From positions 1 through 64,000 of the forward strand of contig JACGXE010000020.1 in NCBI GenBank assembly GCA_014138095.1: DNA of 64,000 bases, written 5' to 3'. Below are positions 19,439 to 27,210 of the stretch, piece by piece (within the stretch, counting starts at the first letter, position 1; every line of letters starts with the position of its first letter). The notes below the pieces were generated by a model. It did no database searches. It was given only the letters and a program-made list of their open reading frames with translations, and was not told the DNA's origin. Both the position numbers and the translations under genes were made by a program. The stretch is from Ochrobactrum sp. RH2CCR150. GTDB taxonomy: Bacteria > Pseudomonadota > Alphaproteobacteria > Rhizobiales > Rhizobiaceae.

Positions 19439-20902
19439 TCAGAACGGTGTGATGACCCCCGTCCACATCAGATAGATTGCGACCAGGGCCAGCAGGGTGA
19501 TGCCTGCGGCAATCCCTATCTCGTGTCCTTCGAAGATCGGCTCGCCATGTTCCTTGCGGGCTTTGGCGTAAACCAGAATGCCGGGTGCAAAAAGCACCGT
19601 GCACATCAGCAGGAAACTCAGTCCCGCCGCATAGACGAGCCAGACGCCGTAAAGCGTCGCGATCAGGCTTACCCACAGGTCGCGTCGTCGCGCCTTGCTG
19701 TTGGCGCCGTATGTTTCGCCGCTGAGTGCAAGTTTCAGGGCGAAAGCGCCTGAGAACACATAGGGCGGCAAGATGGCGACTGATGCGATGAAGTAGAAGA
19801 ACTGGTAGGCGCTTTCTGAAAAATAGGTGAGCAGCAGGAAGAACTGGATCGCAAGGTTCGTTGCCCACAAGGCGTGGGCGGGCGAGCCGTTCTTGTTCTC
19901 CACAGCAAACCATTTCGGAAATGTACCGTCGCGACCGCAGGAAAATGGGATTTCCGCGCAAAGCAGAGTCCATGACAAAAATGCGCCGCCAACCGAAATC
20001 AGAAGGCCGACATTGATAAGCAGTGCGCCCCAATGCCCGACAAGCGGCTCGAACACACCGGCCATGGATGGCACTTTCAGCCCGGCAAGTTCCGGCTGGC
20101 TCATCAGCCCGGTCGACAGCAGCGAGACCAGCACATAGATGCCGAGCGCGCCGAGAAAGCCGATGACGGTTGCGCGCCCCACATCCTTGCGGTTGGCCGC
20201 GCGGGCCGAATAAACGCTGGCGCCTTCGATGCCGATGAACACCCAAAGCGTCACCAGCATGGTGCTTTTGATCTGGTGCGTGATGCTGCCAAGGGTCGCT
20301 TCTTCACCGCGACCCCAGAAATTGAAGGTGAACTTGTCCCAGTGGAAGGCAATGATGGCGATCAGGATGAACAGCATCAGCGGCACAAGTTTCGCAATCG
20401 TGGTGACGATATTGACGAACGACGCCTGTTTGATGCCGTAAAGGACGAGCGTGTGGATCAGCCAAAGGCAGATGGAAGCGCCAATGATAGATGGCAGGTT
20501 GGACCCGTCGCCGAAAACCGGGAAGAAGAATGACAAAGCCGAAAAGATTGCCACCGCATAGGCAACATTGCCGAGAAAGGCGCTGAGCCAGTATCCCCAG
20601 GCGCTGTTGAAGCCGATAAACGATCCGAAACCGGCTTTGGCATAGGCGTAAGGACCAGCATCGAGATCAGGACGCCGGTTGGCCAGCGACTGATAGACCT
20701 TCGCCAGCATCAACATGCCGATGCCGGTGATTGTCCAGCCGATGATCACCGCGCCGGGCGACGCTGCGCGGGACATGTCCGATGGCAGATTAAAAACGCC
20801 CCCGCCAATCATCGACCCCAGGACGAGCGCAATCAAAGGAAATAATGTCAGTTTGTGCGGTTCTTTTTCCACCGCAACCTGTCCGCTGTGCGTATCGGCC
20901 AT
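19439..20902 (-). CDS. arcD: Arginine/ornithine antiporter (APC superfamily)
   Basis: This is a 487-residue membrane protein with 12-13 hydrophobic segments. APC-family features are LIALVLGSMIGGGVFNLPSD in the first membrane segment, LWVFIGIEGASVYSARA and the loop after GGAFLSWTLLCAEIP. It imports arginine in exchange for ornithine without spending energy, feeding the deiminase pathway. The ATG at 20902 follows GGAGAG; a TTG four codons upstream is less likely. It is the first gene of the operon and lies directly downstream of the FNR-type promoter. Confidence 0.93.
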   Translation of the reverse strand: MADTHSGQVAVEKEPHKLTLFPLIALVLGSMIGGGVFNLPSDMSRAASPGAVIIGWTITGIGMLMLAKVYQSLANRRPDLDAGPYAYAKAGFGSFIGFNSAWGYWLSAFLGNVAYAVAIFSALSFFFPVFGDGSNLPSIIGASICLWLIHTLVLYGIKQASFVNIVTTIAKLVPLMLFILIAIIAFHWDKFTFNFWGRGEEATLGSITHQIKSTMLVTLWVFIGIEGASVYSARAANRKDVGRATVIGFLGALGIYVLVSLLSTGLMSQPELAGLKVPSMAGVFEPLVGHWGALLINVGLLISVGGAFLSWTLLCAEIPFSCGRDGTFPKWFAVENKNGSPAHALWATNLAIQFFLLLTYFSESAYQFFYFIASVAILPPYVFSGAFALKLALSGETYGANSKARRRDLWVSLIATLYGVWLVYAAGLSFLLMCTVLFAPGILVYAKARKEHGEPIFEGHEIGIAAGITLLALVAIYLMWTGVITPF

Positions 20903-20954
20903 GCAACTCTCCAATCCTGCGCGATTATGAGCATGAAACGAATTTTCGCAGACA

Positions 20955-20994
20955 ATGATATGAGAGCTGGTCTCGCGTCATTGATCTCGATCAA
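20955..20994 (-). promoter_or_regulatory. FNR/FnrN-dependent class II promoter of the arc operon
   Basis: TTGATCTCGATCAA (20981-20994) matches the FNR consensus TTGAT-N4-ATCAA perfectly. On the minus strand a TATCAT hexamer (20955-20960) has its centre 30 bases downstream of the box centre. This is the spacing expected if the box is at about -41.5 and the hexamer is the -10 element. Transcription would start near 20946, about 44 bases before arcD. Oxygen-limited induction of arginine deiminase by FNR/ANR homologues is established in Pseudomonas and expected here. Confidence 0.85.
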
Positions 20995-21474
20995 GCGTAT
21001 AATTATTATTTATCAACTGTTATGAAGCTTGATTTCGCAATGGAAATTAGTACGAATTAAATAAAGTCAAGAAAAGGTGTTAAAATCTTTTATTTAGAAT
21101 ATTTCTATAATTAGAAAATCAATATGATAAACTGTTAATCAGCTAAACAATTCCATGAAATATTTATATCACAGGGTGCTGACTCAAAATATATTTATCG
21201 AAGACTGCAAGAATCCAATGAGCGGTGCGGCATTCTAGCCACATACACTCATGCTTCTGGATCAAACTATTTTTTAGATAGCCGACGAGCCGCGAAGTGC
21301 GTCCCCGGCTCATTTTCAATAGTGGTTATTTCCCATTTTATCCCCGCGAGACCTAACGAAAACACGCTTCAACCAAATCCCTATTGGCTGCAGAGAGGAC
21401 AATAAATAAGGCGCCTCTAAAGCAAGAGCTAAAGCAGAAGTACGTTTTATCAATATGGTTTTATTAAAAAAATT
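20995..21474. other. AT-rich non-coding region upstream of the arc promoter
   Basis: About 480 bases have markedly higher AT content than the neighbouring coding DNA, and I find no convincing gene. A 65-codon minus-strand frame at 21316-21513 has no family resemblance and runs through the terminator hairpin. One ICE-like element lies inside (see separate entry). The rest holds no repeat or RNA structure that I can name. Confidence 0.6.
21093..21109. promoter_or_regulatory. ICE-like (Irr box-like) sequence
   Basis: TTTAGAA-TAT-TTCTATA matches the rhizobial iron control element TTTAGAA-N3-TTCTAAA at 13 of 14 positions. It lies about 190 bases upstream of the arcD start. The surrounding DNA is very AT-rich, which raises the chance of a random match, and no iron gene is adjacent. 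Confidence 0.3.
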
Positions 21475-21516
21475 CAGGTGGTCTGTCTTGATGGAAGCAT
21501 CAAGACAGACCACCTG
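21475..21516 (-). terminator. Rho-independent terminator of the hydratase gene
   Basis: A perfect 19-base stem (left arm CAGGTGGTCTGTCTTGATG) with a four-base GAAG loop starts 24 bases after the hydratase stop. On the minus strand it is followed by a T-rich tract (AATTTTTTTAATAAAA). It separates the catabolic cluster from the AT-rich spacer. Confidence 0.9.
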
Positions 21517-21540
21517 ACTTCGCGATACGCGCTTTCGATA

Positions 21541-22317
21541 TCAGCGGTTGCGGAACTGTGGCGGGCGCCTTTCGGCGAATGCGTTCAGGCCCTCGCGACG
21601 GTCGTCAAGTGCGAAGGTTGAATAGAGCAGGCGGCGCTCAACATAAATACCTTCCTGCAGATGGGTCTCGTAGGCCTTGTTAACTGCTTCCTTGGCGAGC
21701 TGCACGACGGGTCGGGAATAAGCGGCAACCTTGGCAGCGAGCTTCACCGCCTCCAGCACCTGCGACCCCGCCGGAACGACGCGGCTCACCAATCCCATGC
21801 TTTGGGCTTCCGCTGCCGAAAGTGCGCGGCCACTCAGAATCATGTCCATGGCCACGGCTTTGCCGACGATCCGGGTCAGGCGCTGTGTGCCGCCCGCGCC
21901 GGGAATGATGCCGATGGAGGTTTCCGGCAGGGCAAAGCGCGCTGTTTCGGAGGCGATAATCATGTCGCACATCATGGCGATCTCGCAGCCGCCGCCGATG
22001 GCGTGGCCGGAAACGGCGGCAATCGTCGGCTTTCGTACCCGCGCCAGTCCCTCCCATGTCGAGGTGATGAGCTGTTCCTCATAGACTTCGGCGAAAGTCT
22101 TGTCCTTGATTTCCTTGATGTCTGCTCCGGCGGCAAAAGCCCGGTCCGAACCGGTGATGACGATGGCGCCAATGGCCGGATCGGCATCGAAGGCGGCTGC
22201 GGCTTTTGAAAGCTCGACAGTCAACTGCCGGTTCAGCGCATTCAACGCTTCGGGGCGGTTCAACGTGATAATGCCGACCTGTCCTTCGACTGTGACAAGG
22301 ATATTTTCATAGGTCAT
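21541..22317 (-). CDS. badK: Enoyl-CoA hydratase, probable cyclohex-1-ene-1-carboxyl-CoA hydratase (BadK-like)
   Basis: This 258-residue crotonase-family enzyme has both catalytic glutamates: E112 in GGGCEIAMMCD and E132 in PETSIGIIPGAGG. The oxyanion-hole segment AAGADIKEI is also present. On sequence alone it is a general short-chain enoyl-CoA hydratase. Its length and its place in a cluster with BadR, BadH, BadI, AliA and AliB make it the best candidate for the BadK step, hydration of cyclohex-1-enecarboxyl-CoA to the 2-hydroxy compound. The fadB-like gene at 30848 could also hydrate enoyl-CoAs. The start has AGAGG upstream. The dehydrogenase gene at 22336-23358 precedes it in the same operon. 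Confidence 0.75.
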   Translation of the reverse strand: MTYENILVTVEGQVGIITLNRPEALNALNRQLTVELSKAAAAFDADPAIGAIVITGSDRAFAAGADIKEIKDKTFAEVYEEQLITSTWEGLARVRKPTIAAVSGHAIGGGCEIAMMCDMIIASETARFALPETSIGIIPGAGGTQRLTRIVGKAVAMDMILSGRALSAAEAQSMGLVSRVVPAGSQVLEAVKLAAKVAAYSRPVVQLAKEAVNKAYETHLQEGIYVERRLLYSTFALDDRREGLNAFAERRPPQFRNR

Positions 22318-22335
22318 GAGAACCTCTTGGCAATC

Positions 22336-23358
22336 TCAGGCGATGCGGACCAGAATTTTGCCCATGCGGGCCGGGTCTTCGAGTTGCGCAAAGGCGGCGG
22401 GCACATTTTCCAGCGTGACGGTGCTATGGATCAGCGGCTTAAAACCGCCCGTCTCCCAGGCGCGGATCAGGCGACCGAACTCTTCCATGCTGCCCATGGT
22501 TGAGCCGTGAATAGAGATCTGGCGCACAAACAGACGCTGTAGATCGGCGGAAGGATGAGCGCCTGTCGTCGCGCCACAGGTGACGAGGTGGCCACCGCGC
22601 GCAGCACTGCGCAGGCTTGCGCCCCATGTCCGCTCGCCGACATTGTCGATCACGAGATCGGCCCCTTCGCCGCCGGTCAGGCGCAGAGCAGTCTTCGGTA
22701 CATCCTCGTTACGATAGTCGATGGTCTCGACGCCGAGATTGCGAAAATGGGCGAGCTTGTCATCGCCGGATGTGGTGACGATGACGCGCGCGCCAGCCAT
22801 GCGGGCAAGCTGCATGGCCGCATAGGCAACGCCGCCACCTGCACCCTGGATCAACACCACGCTGCCGGGACCGGTTGGTGCTTTGCCGAACACCATGCGC
22901 CAGGCCGTCAGATAGGCGACGCCGAGGACGGCGGCCTGATCGATGTCCGCCTCGTTGCCAATCCTGACCAGAGATCGCGCCGGAAGGACCACTTCTTCAG
23001 CAAAAGTTCCATGGCGATGTTCGCCGAGAATGCGCGCCGAATGGCAAAGCGGCTGGTCTCCTGCAAGGCAGGGACGACAGGTGCCACAAAATTCGTAAGG
23101 ATAGAGTATGACGCGGTCGCCTGCGGTAAAGCTGCTGTCCTGCGGGGCTTCAAGCACTTCGCCCACACCATCGACGCCCATGATCAGTGGGAGGTCATGG
23201 GTAATGCCCGCGCCATTGTCTCGCATATAAAGATCGACGCGATTGATCGACGCGGCGAGCATGCGCACGCGCGCAAAGCCCGGCGGACAGGTCGGGTTTG
23301 GCATATCCATATAGGCGACGCCAGCTGCGCCGCGCTCTTTCAAAACGATGGCTTTCAT
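22336..23358 (-). CDS. Zinc-type alcohol dehydrogenase / quinone reductase-family oxidoreductase
   Basis: This 340-residue MDR-superfamily enzyme has a structural-zinc lobe visible as CGTCRPCLAGDQPLCH, and an NAD(P)-binding segment LIQGAGGGVAYAAMQLARMAGARVIV. The N-terminal GroES-like part includes INRVDLYMRDN and GVDGVGEV; the usual catalytic-zinc Cys near residue 40 seems to be replaced by Asn-Arg, as in several MDR reductases. The ATG at 23358 sits six bases after GGAGG. It is the first gene of the minus-strand operon and faces the acyl-CoA dehydrogenase gene across a shared promoter region. Its substrate in the ring-degradation pathway is not known; it may reduce or oxidise a side-chain intermediate. 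Confidence 0.75.
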   Translation of the reverse strand: MKAIVLKERGAAGVAYMDMPNPTCPPGFARVRMLAASINRVDLYMRDNGAGITHDLPLIMGVDGVGEVLEAPQDSSFTAGDRVILYPYEFCGTCRPCLAGDQPLCHSARILGEHRHGTFAEEVVLPARSLVRIGNEADIDQAAVLGVAYLTAWRMVFGKAPTGPGSVVLIQGAGGGVAYAAMQLARMAGARVIVTTSGDDKLAHFRNLGVETIDYRNEDVPKTALRLTGGEGADLVIDNVGERTWGASLRSAARGGHLVTCGATTGAHPSADLQRLFVRQISIHGSTMGSMEEFGRLIRAWETGGFKPLIHSTVTLENVPAAFAQLEDPARMGKILVRIA

Positions 23359-23381
23359 GATTGATCCTCCCATCGAAGAAG

Positions 23382-23395
23382 GTAAATATATTTAC
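23382..23395. promoter_or_regulatory. Candidate BadR operator 1
   Basis: GTAAATATATTTAC is a perfect 14-base palindrome located 23 bases before the alcohol dehydrogenase start. A near-identical sequence precedes badR and badH. MarR-family repressors bind such AT-rich palindromes, so this is a likely site for the adjacent regulator. Confidence 0.6.
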
Positions 23396-23480
23396 TCAAT
23401 TTATCAAGCTTCTTTCGCGATGTCGTCCATAATATGGCGATAAAAGCCTGTTGCCTCAAATAACATATGGGTATAAATGA

Positions 23481-23490
23481 CAATATATTG
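23481..23490. promoter_or_regulatory. Candidate BadR operator 2
   Basis: CAATATATTG is a perfect palindrome within GACAATATATTGCC. It shares the AATATATT core with the sites at 23382 and 25314 and lies 19 bases before the acyl-CoA dehydrogenase start. Confidence 0.5.
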
Positions 23491-23509
23491 CCATACATGG
23501 GAGGATATC

Positions 23510-24676
23510 ATGGCTATGGATTCCGATACGCTGGCGCAATTTCTGGATACGCTGCGCCGTTTCGTTGATGACAGGCTGATCCCGGCGGAGGCTGAAGTGG
23601 CCGAAACCGACGCCATCCCGGTGGATGTTCTAGGCGAGATGCGGGAGATGGGTCTGTTTGGCCTGACTGCGCCGGAGGAGTTCGGCGGCCTGGGGCTCAC
23701 CATGGAGGAAGAGGTTCTGATCATGTTCGAGCTGGGGCGTGCCGCGCCTGCGTTTCGCTCGATCTTCGCCACCAATGTTGGCATCGGAATGCAGGGCATC
23801 GCCATTGATGGTACCGACGAGCAGAAGGCAAAATACCTGCCGCTTCTGGCGTCGGGCGAGCTGACCGGTTCCTTCGCGCTGACCGAGCCGGATGTTGGTT
23901 CGGACGCGGCTGCGGTCAAGACGACGGCGCGCAGGGATGGGGATGTCTATGTGCTGAACGGCACCAAGCGCTTCATCACCAATGCGCCGCATGCGGGTTT
24001 GTTCACGGTGATGGCGCGAACCGATCCGACGCAAAAGGGTGCGGCGGGTGTGTCGGCCTTTGCTGTCGAGCGCGGTACACCGGGCCTTTCTACTGGCAAG
24101 CCGGAAAAGAAGATGGGTCAGCAGGGCGCGCATGTCTGCGATGTGATTTTCGAGGACTGTCGGGTTCCCGCTTCTGCCTTGATAGGCGGCGTCGAGGGGC
24201 AAGGCTTCAAAACGGCCATGAAGGTGCTCGACAAGGGGCGTCTGCATATCGCCGCCGCCTGCGTTGGCCTGTCGGACCGGATCATCGACGATATGCTGGA
24301 TTATGCGGTGGGCCGCCGCCAGTTTGGCAAACCTCTGTCGGACTTCCAGCTTTTGCAGGCGATGTTTGCGGATTCGAAGGCGGATGCCTATGCGGCGCGC
24401 TGCATGGTGCTGGATGCGGCGCGCAAGCGCGATGCAAAGCAGAATGTCAGCGTCGAAGCTTCCTGCGCCAAGATGTTTGCCTCGGAGGCTGTGGGGCGTA
24501 TCGCCGACCGCAATGTGCAGGTGCATGGCGGCAACGGCTATATTCGTGAATATCGCGCAGAGCAGCTTTTCCGCGATGCGCGCCTGTTCCGCATTTATGA
24601 AGGCACGACGCAAATCCAGCAGATCGTTATCGCCAAGGCGCTTGTTGCAGGCGCGAAAGAACGGGCTGGTCTGTAA
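23510..24676 (+). CDS. Acyl-CoA dehydrogenase
   Basis: This is a 388-residue FAD enzyme that would introduce an alpha-beta double bond into an acyl-CoA. Motifs: FALTEPDVGSDAAAVKT in the FAD-contact region, GFKTAMKVLDKGRLHIAAACVG, the QVHGGNGYIREY segment, and the classical catalytic-base motif RIYEGTT with the Glu at residue 364. This differs from the AliB-like paralogue in the cluster, which has Asp there. It probably acts on pimeloyl-CoA or another open-chain intermediate after ring cleavage, but could also serve the ring step. The start follows GGGAGGAT. It is divergent from the alcohol dehydrogenase operon and ends about 40 bases before convergent badR. Confidence 0.88.
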   Translation: MAMDSDTLAQFLDTLRRFVDDRLIPAEAEVAETDAIPVDVLGEMREMGLFGLTAPEEFGGLGLTMEEEVLIMFELGRAAPAFRSIFATNVGIGMQGIAIDGTDEQKAKYLPLLASGELTGSFALTEPDVGSDAAAVKTTARRDGDVYVLNGTKRFITNAPHAGLFTVMARTDPTQKGAAGVSAFAVERGTPGLSTGKPEKKMGQQGAHVCDVIFEDCRVPASALIGGVEGQGFKTAMKVLDKGRLHIAAACVGLSDRIIDDMLDYAVGRRQFGKPLSDFQLLQAMFADSKADAYAARCMVLDAARKRDAKQNVSVEASCAKMFASEAVGRIADRNVQVHGGNGYIREYRAEQLFRDARLFRIYEGTTQIQQIVIAKALVAGAKERAGL

Positions 24677-24717
24677 TCCCGATGCAGAAGGCGGCGGATT
24701 GATCTGCCGTCTTCGTT

Positions 24718-25236
24718 CTATTCGGCAGCGTCTTCGGTTGAGGTCGCTTCGGGGTCGATGGCTTTGAAATTGTGCAGCATCTTGTCGAGGTAATGCAGCA
24801 TGTGGATTTTGTCCTCGGTCGAGAATCCGTCCAGCGCTTCCTCGTAATAGCCGGTGATGACGGGGCGCATATTTTCGTCCCAGAGGCTGAGGCCTTTTTC
24901 GGTCAACCGGATGAGGCGAGAGCGATTGTCGGTTTCCGATACGGCGCGCTCGATATAGCCGAGGCTTTCCAGTCGCGACAGAACGCCCGCCAGATTTTGA
25001 CGGCTGACCAGCAGGAAGGTGGCGAGATCGCCAACCGCGACGCCATTTTCAAAATTCGTGCGCGTCAGTGCACCCAGCACGGCCCATTGCTGGGTGGTGA
25101 TCCCATAGTCTTCGAGCGCGCGCGTGCCCGTTTTATGCAGCATGTTGGCGCATTGATACATCCGGAAGAACAGCCGGTTGCTGAGGCCTAGCGACAGGTC
25201 GGTGAATTTTGCGCGCTCTTTTGTGGTCTTTGTCAT
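24718..25236 (-). CDS. badR: MarR-family regulator, BadR-like
   Basis: This is a 172-residue winged-helix regulator. The central region TTQQWAVLGAL, then VGDLATFLLVSRQNLAGVLSRLESLGYIERAVSETDNRSRLIRLTEKG, is the MarR DNA-binding domain with its wing. It is divergent from badH and convergent with the acyl-CoA dehydrogenase gene. In Rhodopseudomonas palustris the MarR protein BadR represses the cyclohexanecarboxylate genes and is reported to respond to a ring-ketone CoA intermediate. Orthology here is inferred from family and gene neighbourhood. Two or three palindromes sharing a core lie in the flanking promoters, one of them 78 bases before its own start, suggesting autoregulation. Confidence 0.82.
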   Translation of the reverse strand: MTKTTKERAKFTDLSLGLSNRLFFRMYQCANMLHKTGTRALEDYGITTQQWAVLGALTRTNFENGVAVGDLATFLLVSRQNLAGVLSRLESLGYIERAVSETDNRSRLIRLTEKGLSLWDENMRPVITGYYEEALDGFSTEDKIHMLHYLDKMLHNFKAIDPEATSTEDAAE

Positions 25237-25313
25237 GTTTTCCGCTTCGGTTGCCGGCGACAGAGTGTACGTCCTTCGACTTTAGGTCAAGAGAGTGCCA
25301 CATATAAAATAAC

Positions 25314-25327
25314 GTAAATATATTGAC
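25314..25327. promoter_or_regulatory. Candidate BadR operator 3 in the badR-badH divergent region
   Basis: GTAAATATATTGAC differs from the perfect palindrome at 23382 by one base. It lies 78 bases upstream of badR and 137 bases upstream of badH, inside the 227-base divergent promoter region. Confidence 0.6.
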
Positions 25328-25463
25328 ATAAATTTCTAGCCGCTGTAACCATTTTAAATGGGAGTTTAATCCGAGGTTCGGGGCAGGATACGGCGATATA
25401 CACGCGTTTAACGTTTGTTATAAGGCGTTTCGTTGTTGATCTGTTATATGGAAGGAGGACGCC

Positions 25464-26234
25464 ATGCGTGGCCTAAAAGGTAAAGTAGTTGTCGTAACGG
25501 GCGGCGGTGGTGGGATTGGCTCGGCCACTTGCCTGCGTTTCGCCGAAGAAGGCGCGCGTGTTGTCGTTGCAGATATCAGCGCGGATGCTGCCGCCAAGGT
25601 TGTCGATGCGATCAAGGCCAAGGGCGGCGATGCTACGGCAATGATCGTGGACCTGACGAATTTCGACGCGACGGGTGCGGCAGTTGCCAAGCTTGAGGCC
25701 GAATATGGTCCGGTCGATGTGCTGGTCAACAATGCCGGTTGGGACCTGTTCGTGCCCTTCCTTAAATCCGAGCCGGACTACTGGGCGAAGATCATCGACA
25801 TCAATCTGCGCGCTGTTTTGAACATCACCAAGCCGGTGTTGGCCTCCATGGTGGCGCGGGGCAATGGCGGTAGGGTCGTGTCCATCGGCTCCGATGCGGG
25901 GCGTGGCGGCTCGTCGGGCGAGTCTGTTTACTCGGCATGCAAGGCCGGTGTGATCGCTTTCATGAAAACGCTGGCGCGCGAGCATTCGCGCAACAACATC
26001 ACCTTCAACACCGTCTGCCCCGGTGTGACCGAGACCGCCATGCTGGAAAACTTCATGGAAGCGGCGGGCGAGAAGGAAAAGCTACGCACTGCCTTTGCCA
26101 AGGCGGTGCCGCTTGGTCGTCTTGGTCGCCCGGATGATCTGCCCGGCGCGATTGTATTCCTGTCGAGTGACGATGCGGCCTTCATCACGGGTCAGACGAT
26201 CAGCGTCTCCGGCGGCCTGACGATGCACGGCTGA
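25464..26234 (+). CDS. badH: 2-hydroxycyclohexanecarboxyl-CoA dehydrogenase (BadH-like SDR)
   Basis: This 256-residue short-chain dehydrogenase has the NAD-binding TGGGGGIGS near residues 13-21, NNAGWD, the catalytic Ser in SIGSDAGRGG, the YSACK active-site motif, and a C-terminal PGAIVFLSSDDAAFITGQ. BadH oxidises 2-hydroxycyclohexanecarboxyl-CoA to the ketone. The assignment rests on overall resemblance to BadH and on the directly following BadI gene. It starts after a strong AAGGAGG site and opens the six-gene plus-strand operon. Confidence 0.85.
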   Translation: MRGLKGKVVVVTGGGGGIGSATCLRFAEEGARVVVADISADAAAKVVDAIKAKGGDATAMIVDLTNFDATGAAVAKLEAEYGPVDVLVNNAGWDLFVPFLKSEPDYWAKIIDINLRAVLNITKPVLASMVARGNGGRVVSIGSDAGRGGSSGESVYSACKAGVIAFMKTLAREHSRNNITFNTVCPGVTETAMLENFMEAAGEKEKLRTAFAKAVPLGRLGRPDDLPGAIVFLSSDDAAFITGQTISVSGGLTMHG

Positions 26235-26251
26235 ATGAGGAGGAGGAAGCC

Positions 26252-27037
26252 ATGACTGATTATACCGATATTCTCTATGAGGTTCGCGGCGGTGCGGCAT
26301 GGATCACCATCAATCGTCCCGACAAGTACAACGCCTTTCGCGGCCACACGATTGACGAGCTGATCCATGCTTTTCAGAAGGCGGGCTGGGACAAGTCCAT
26401 TGGCGCCATCGTGCTGACCGGCGCTGGCGACAAGGCATTCTGCACCGGCGGCGATCAGTCGGCCCATGACGGGCAATATGACGGTCGCGGCGTGATCGGC
26501 CTGCCGGTCGATGAGCTGCAATGTCTGATCCGCGATGTGCCGAAGCCAGTGATCGCCCGCGTCAACGGCTTTGCCATTGGCGGCGGCAATGTTCTGGCCA
26601 CGGTTTGCGATCTGACCATCGCATCCGACAAAGCGCAGTTCGGACAGGTCGGTCCCAAGGTCGGTTCCGTCGATCCGGGGTTTGGGACTGCTTATCTCGC
26701 CCGCGTCATCGGTGAAAAGCGCGCCCGTGAAATCTGGTATCTCAACAAGCGCTATACTGCGCAGCAGGCGCTGGAATGGGGCCTTGCCAATGCGGTTGTC
26801 CCGCATGACGAGCTGGATGCGGAAGTGGATCGCTGGGTGGCCGAACTGATGGAGCGCTCACCGACCGCTCTGGCGCTCGCCAAGCTTTCGTTCAACGCCG
26901 ACAGCGAAAACATCCGGGGCATCGGTGCTCTCGGTATGCGCGCTCTGTCGCTCTATTACGATACCGAGGAAAGCAAGGAAGGCGGCGTCGCCTTCCGCGA
27001 AAAGCGCAAGCCCGATTTCCGCAAATTCGCGAAATAA
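26252..27037 (+). CDS. badI: 2-ketocyclohexanecarboxyl-CoA hydrolase (BadI)
   Basis: This 261-residue crotonase-fold enzyme opens the ring of 2-ketocyclohexanecarboxyl-CoA hydrolytically to give pimeloyl-CoA. The active-site segments resemble MenB and BadI rather than ordinary hydratases: CTGGDQSAHDGQYDGRG, then a VGSVDPGFGTAYLAR loop where hydratases carry the second catalytic Glu. Other crotonase landmarks (RPDKYNAFRG, FAIGGGNVLATVCD) are present. A GAGGAGGAGG site precedes the start. It is 17 bases after badH. Confidence 0.9.
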   Translation: MTDYTDILYEVRGGAAWITINRPDKYNAFRGHTIDELIHAFQKAGWDKSIGAIVLTGAGDKAFCTGGDQSAHDGQYDGRGVIGLPVDELQCLIRDVPKPVIARVNGFAIGGGNVLATVCDLTIASDKAQFGQVGPKVGSVDPGFGTAYLARVIGEKRAREIWYLNKRYTAQQALEWGLANAVVPHDELDAEVDRWVAELMERSPTALALAKLSFNADSENIRGIGALGMRALSLYYDTEESKEGGVAFREKRKPDFRKFAK

Positions 27038-27059
27038 GTCGCTCTAGCTAAGACCGGTC

Positions 27060-27085
27060 GGCGCGCCTGTTGCAAGGCGCGCCGC
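27060..27085. other. GC-rich hairpin between badI and aliB
   Basis: A perfect 10-base stem (CGGCGCGCCT and its complement) with a GTTGCA loop lies 22 bases after badI in a 173-base gap. No T-run follows, so it is more likely an RNA-processing or stabilising hairpin than a terminator. It could allow unequal expression of badHI and aliBA. Confidence 0.6.
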
Positions 27086-27210
27086 ATATCCGGCGCAGAC
27101 AACAAACATATGCAGACGTCTATCTGGGAGGAGGGACCAATGCTGTGCATTTCAGTGCCTCATAAGCGCTTTTGCGCCTCCTCGTTGACGTCCCGGTCAG
27201 TGAGGTAGCC

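Noticed and set aside
21316..21513. 65-codon minus-strand frame in the AT-rich spacer
   Set aside because: It runs through the terminator hairpin, has no convincing ribosome-binding site and no similarity that I recognise.
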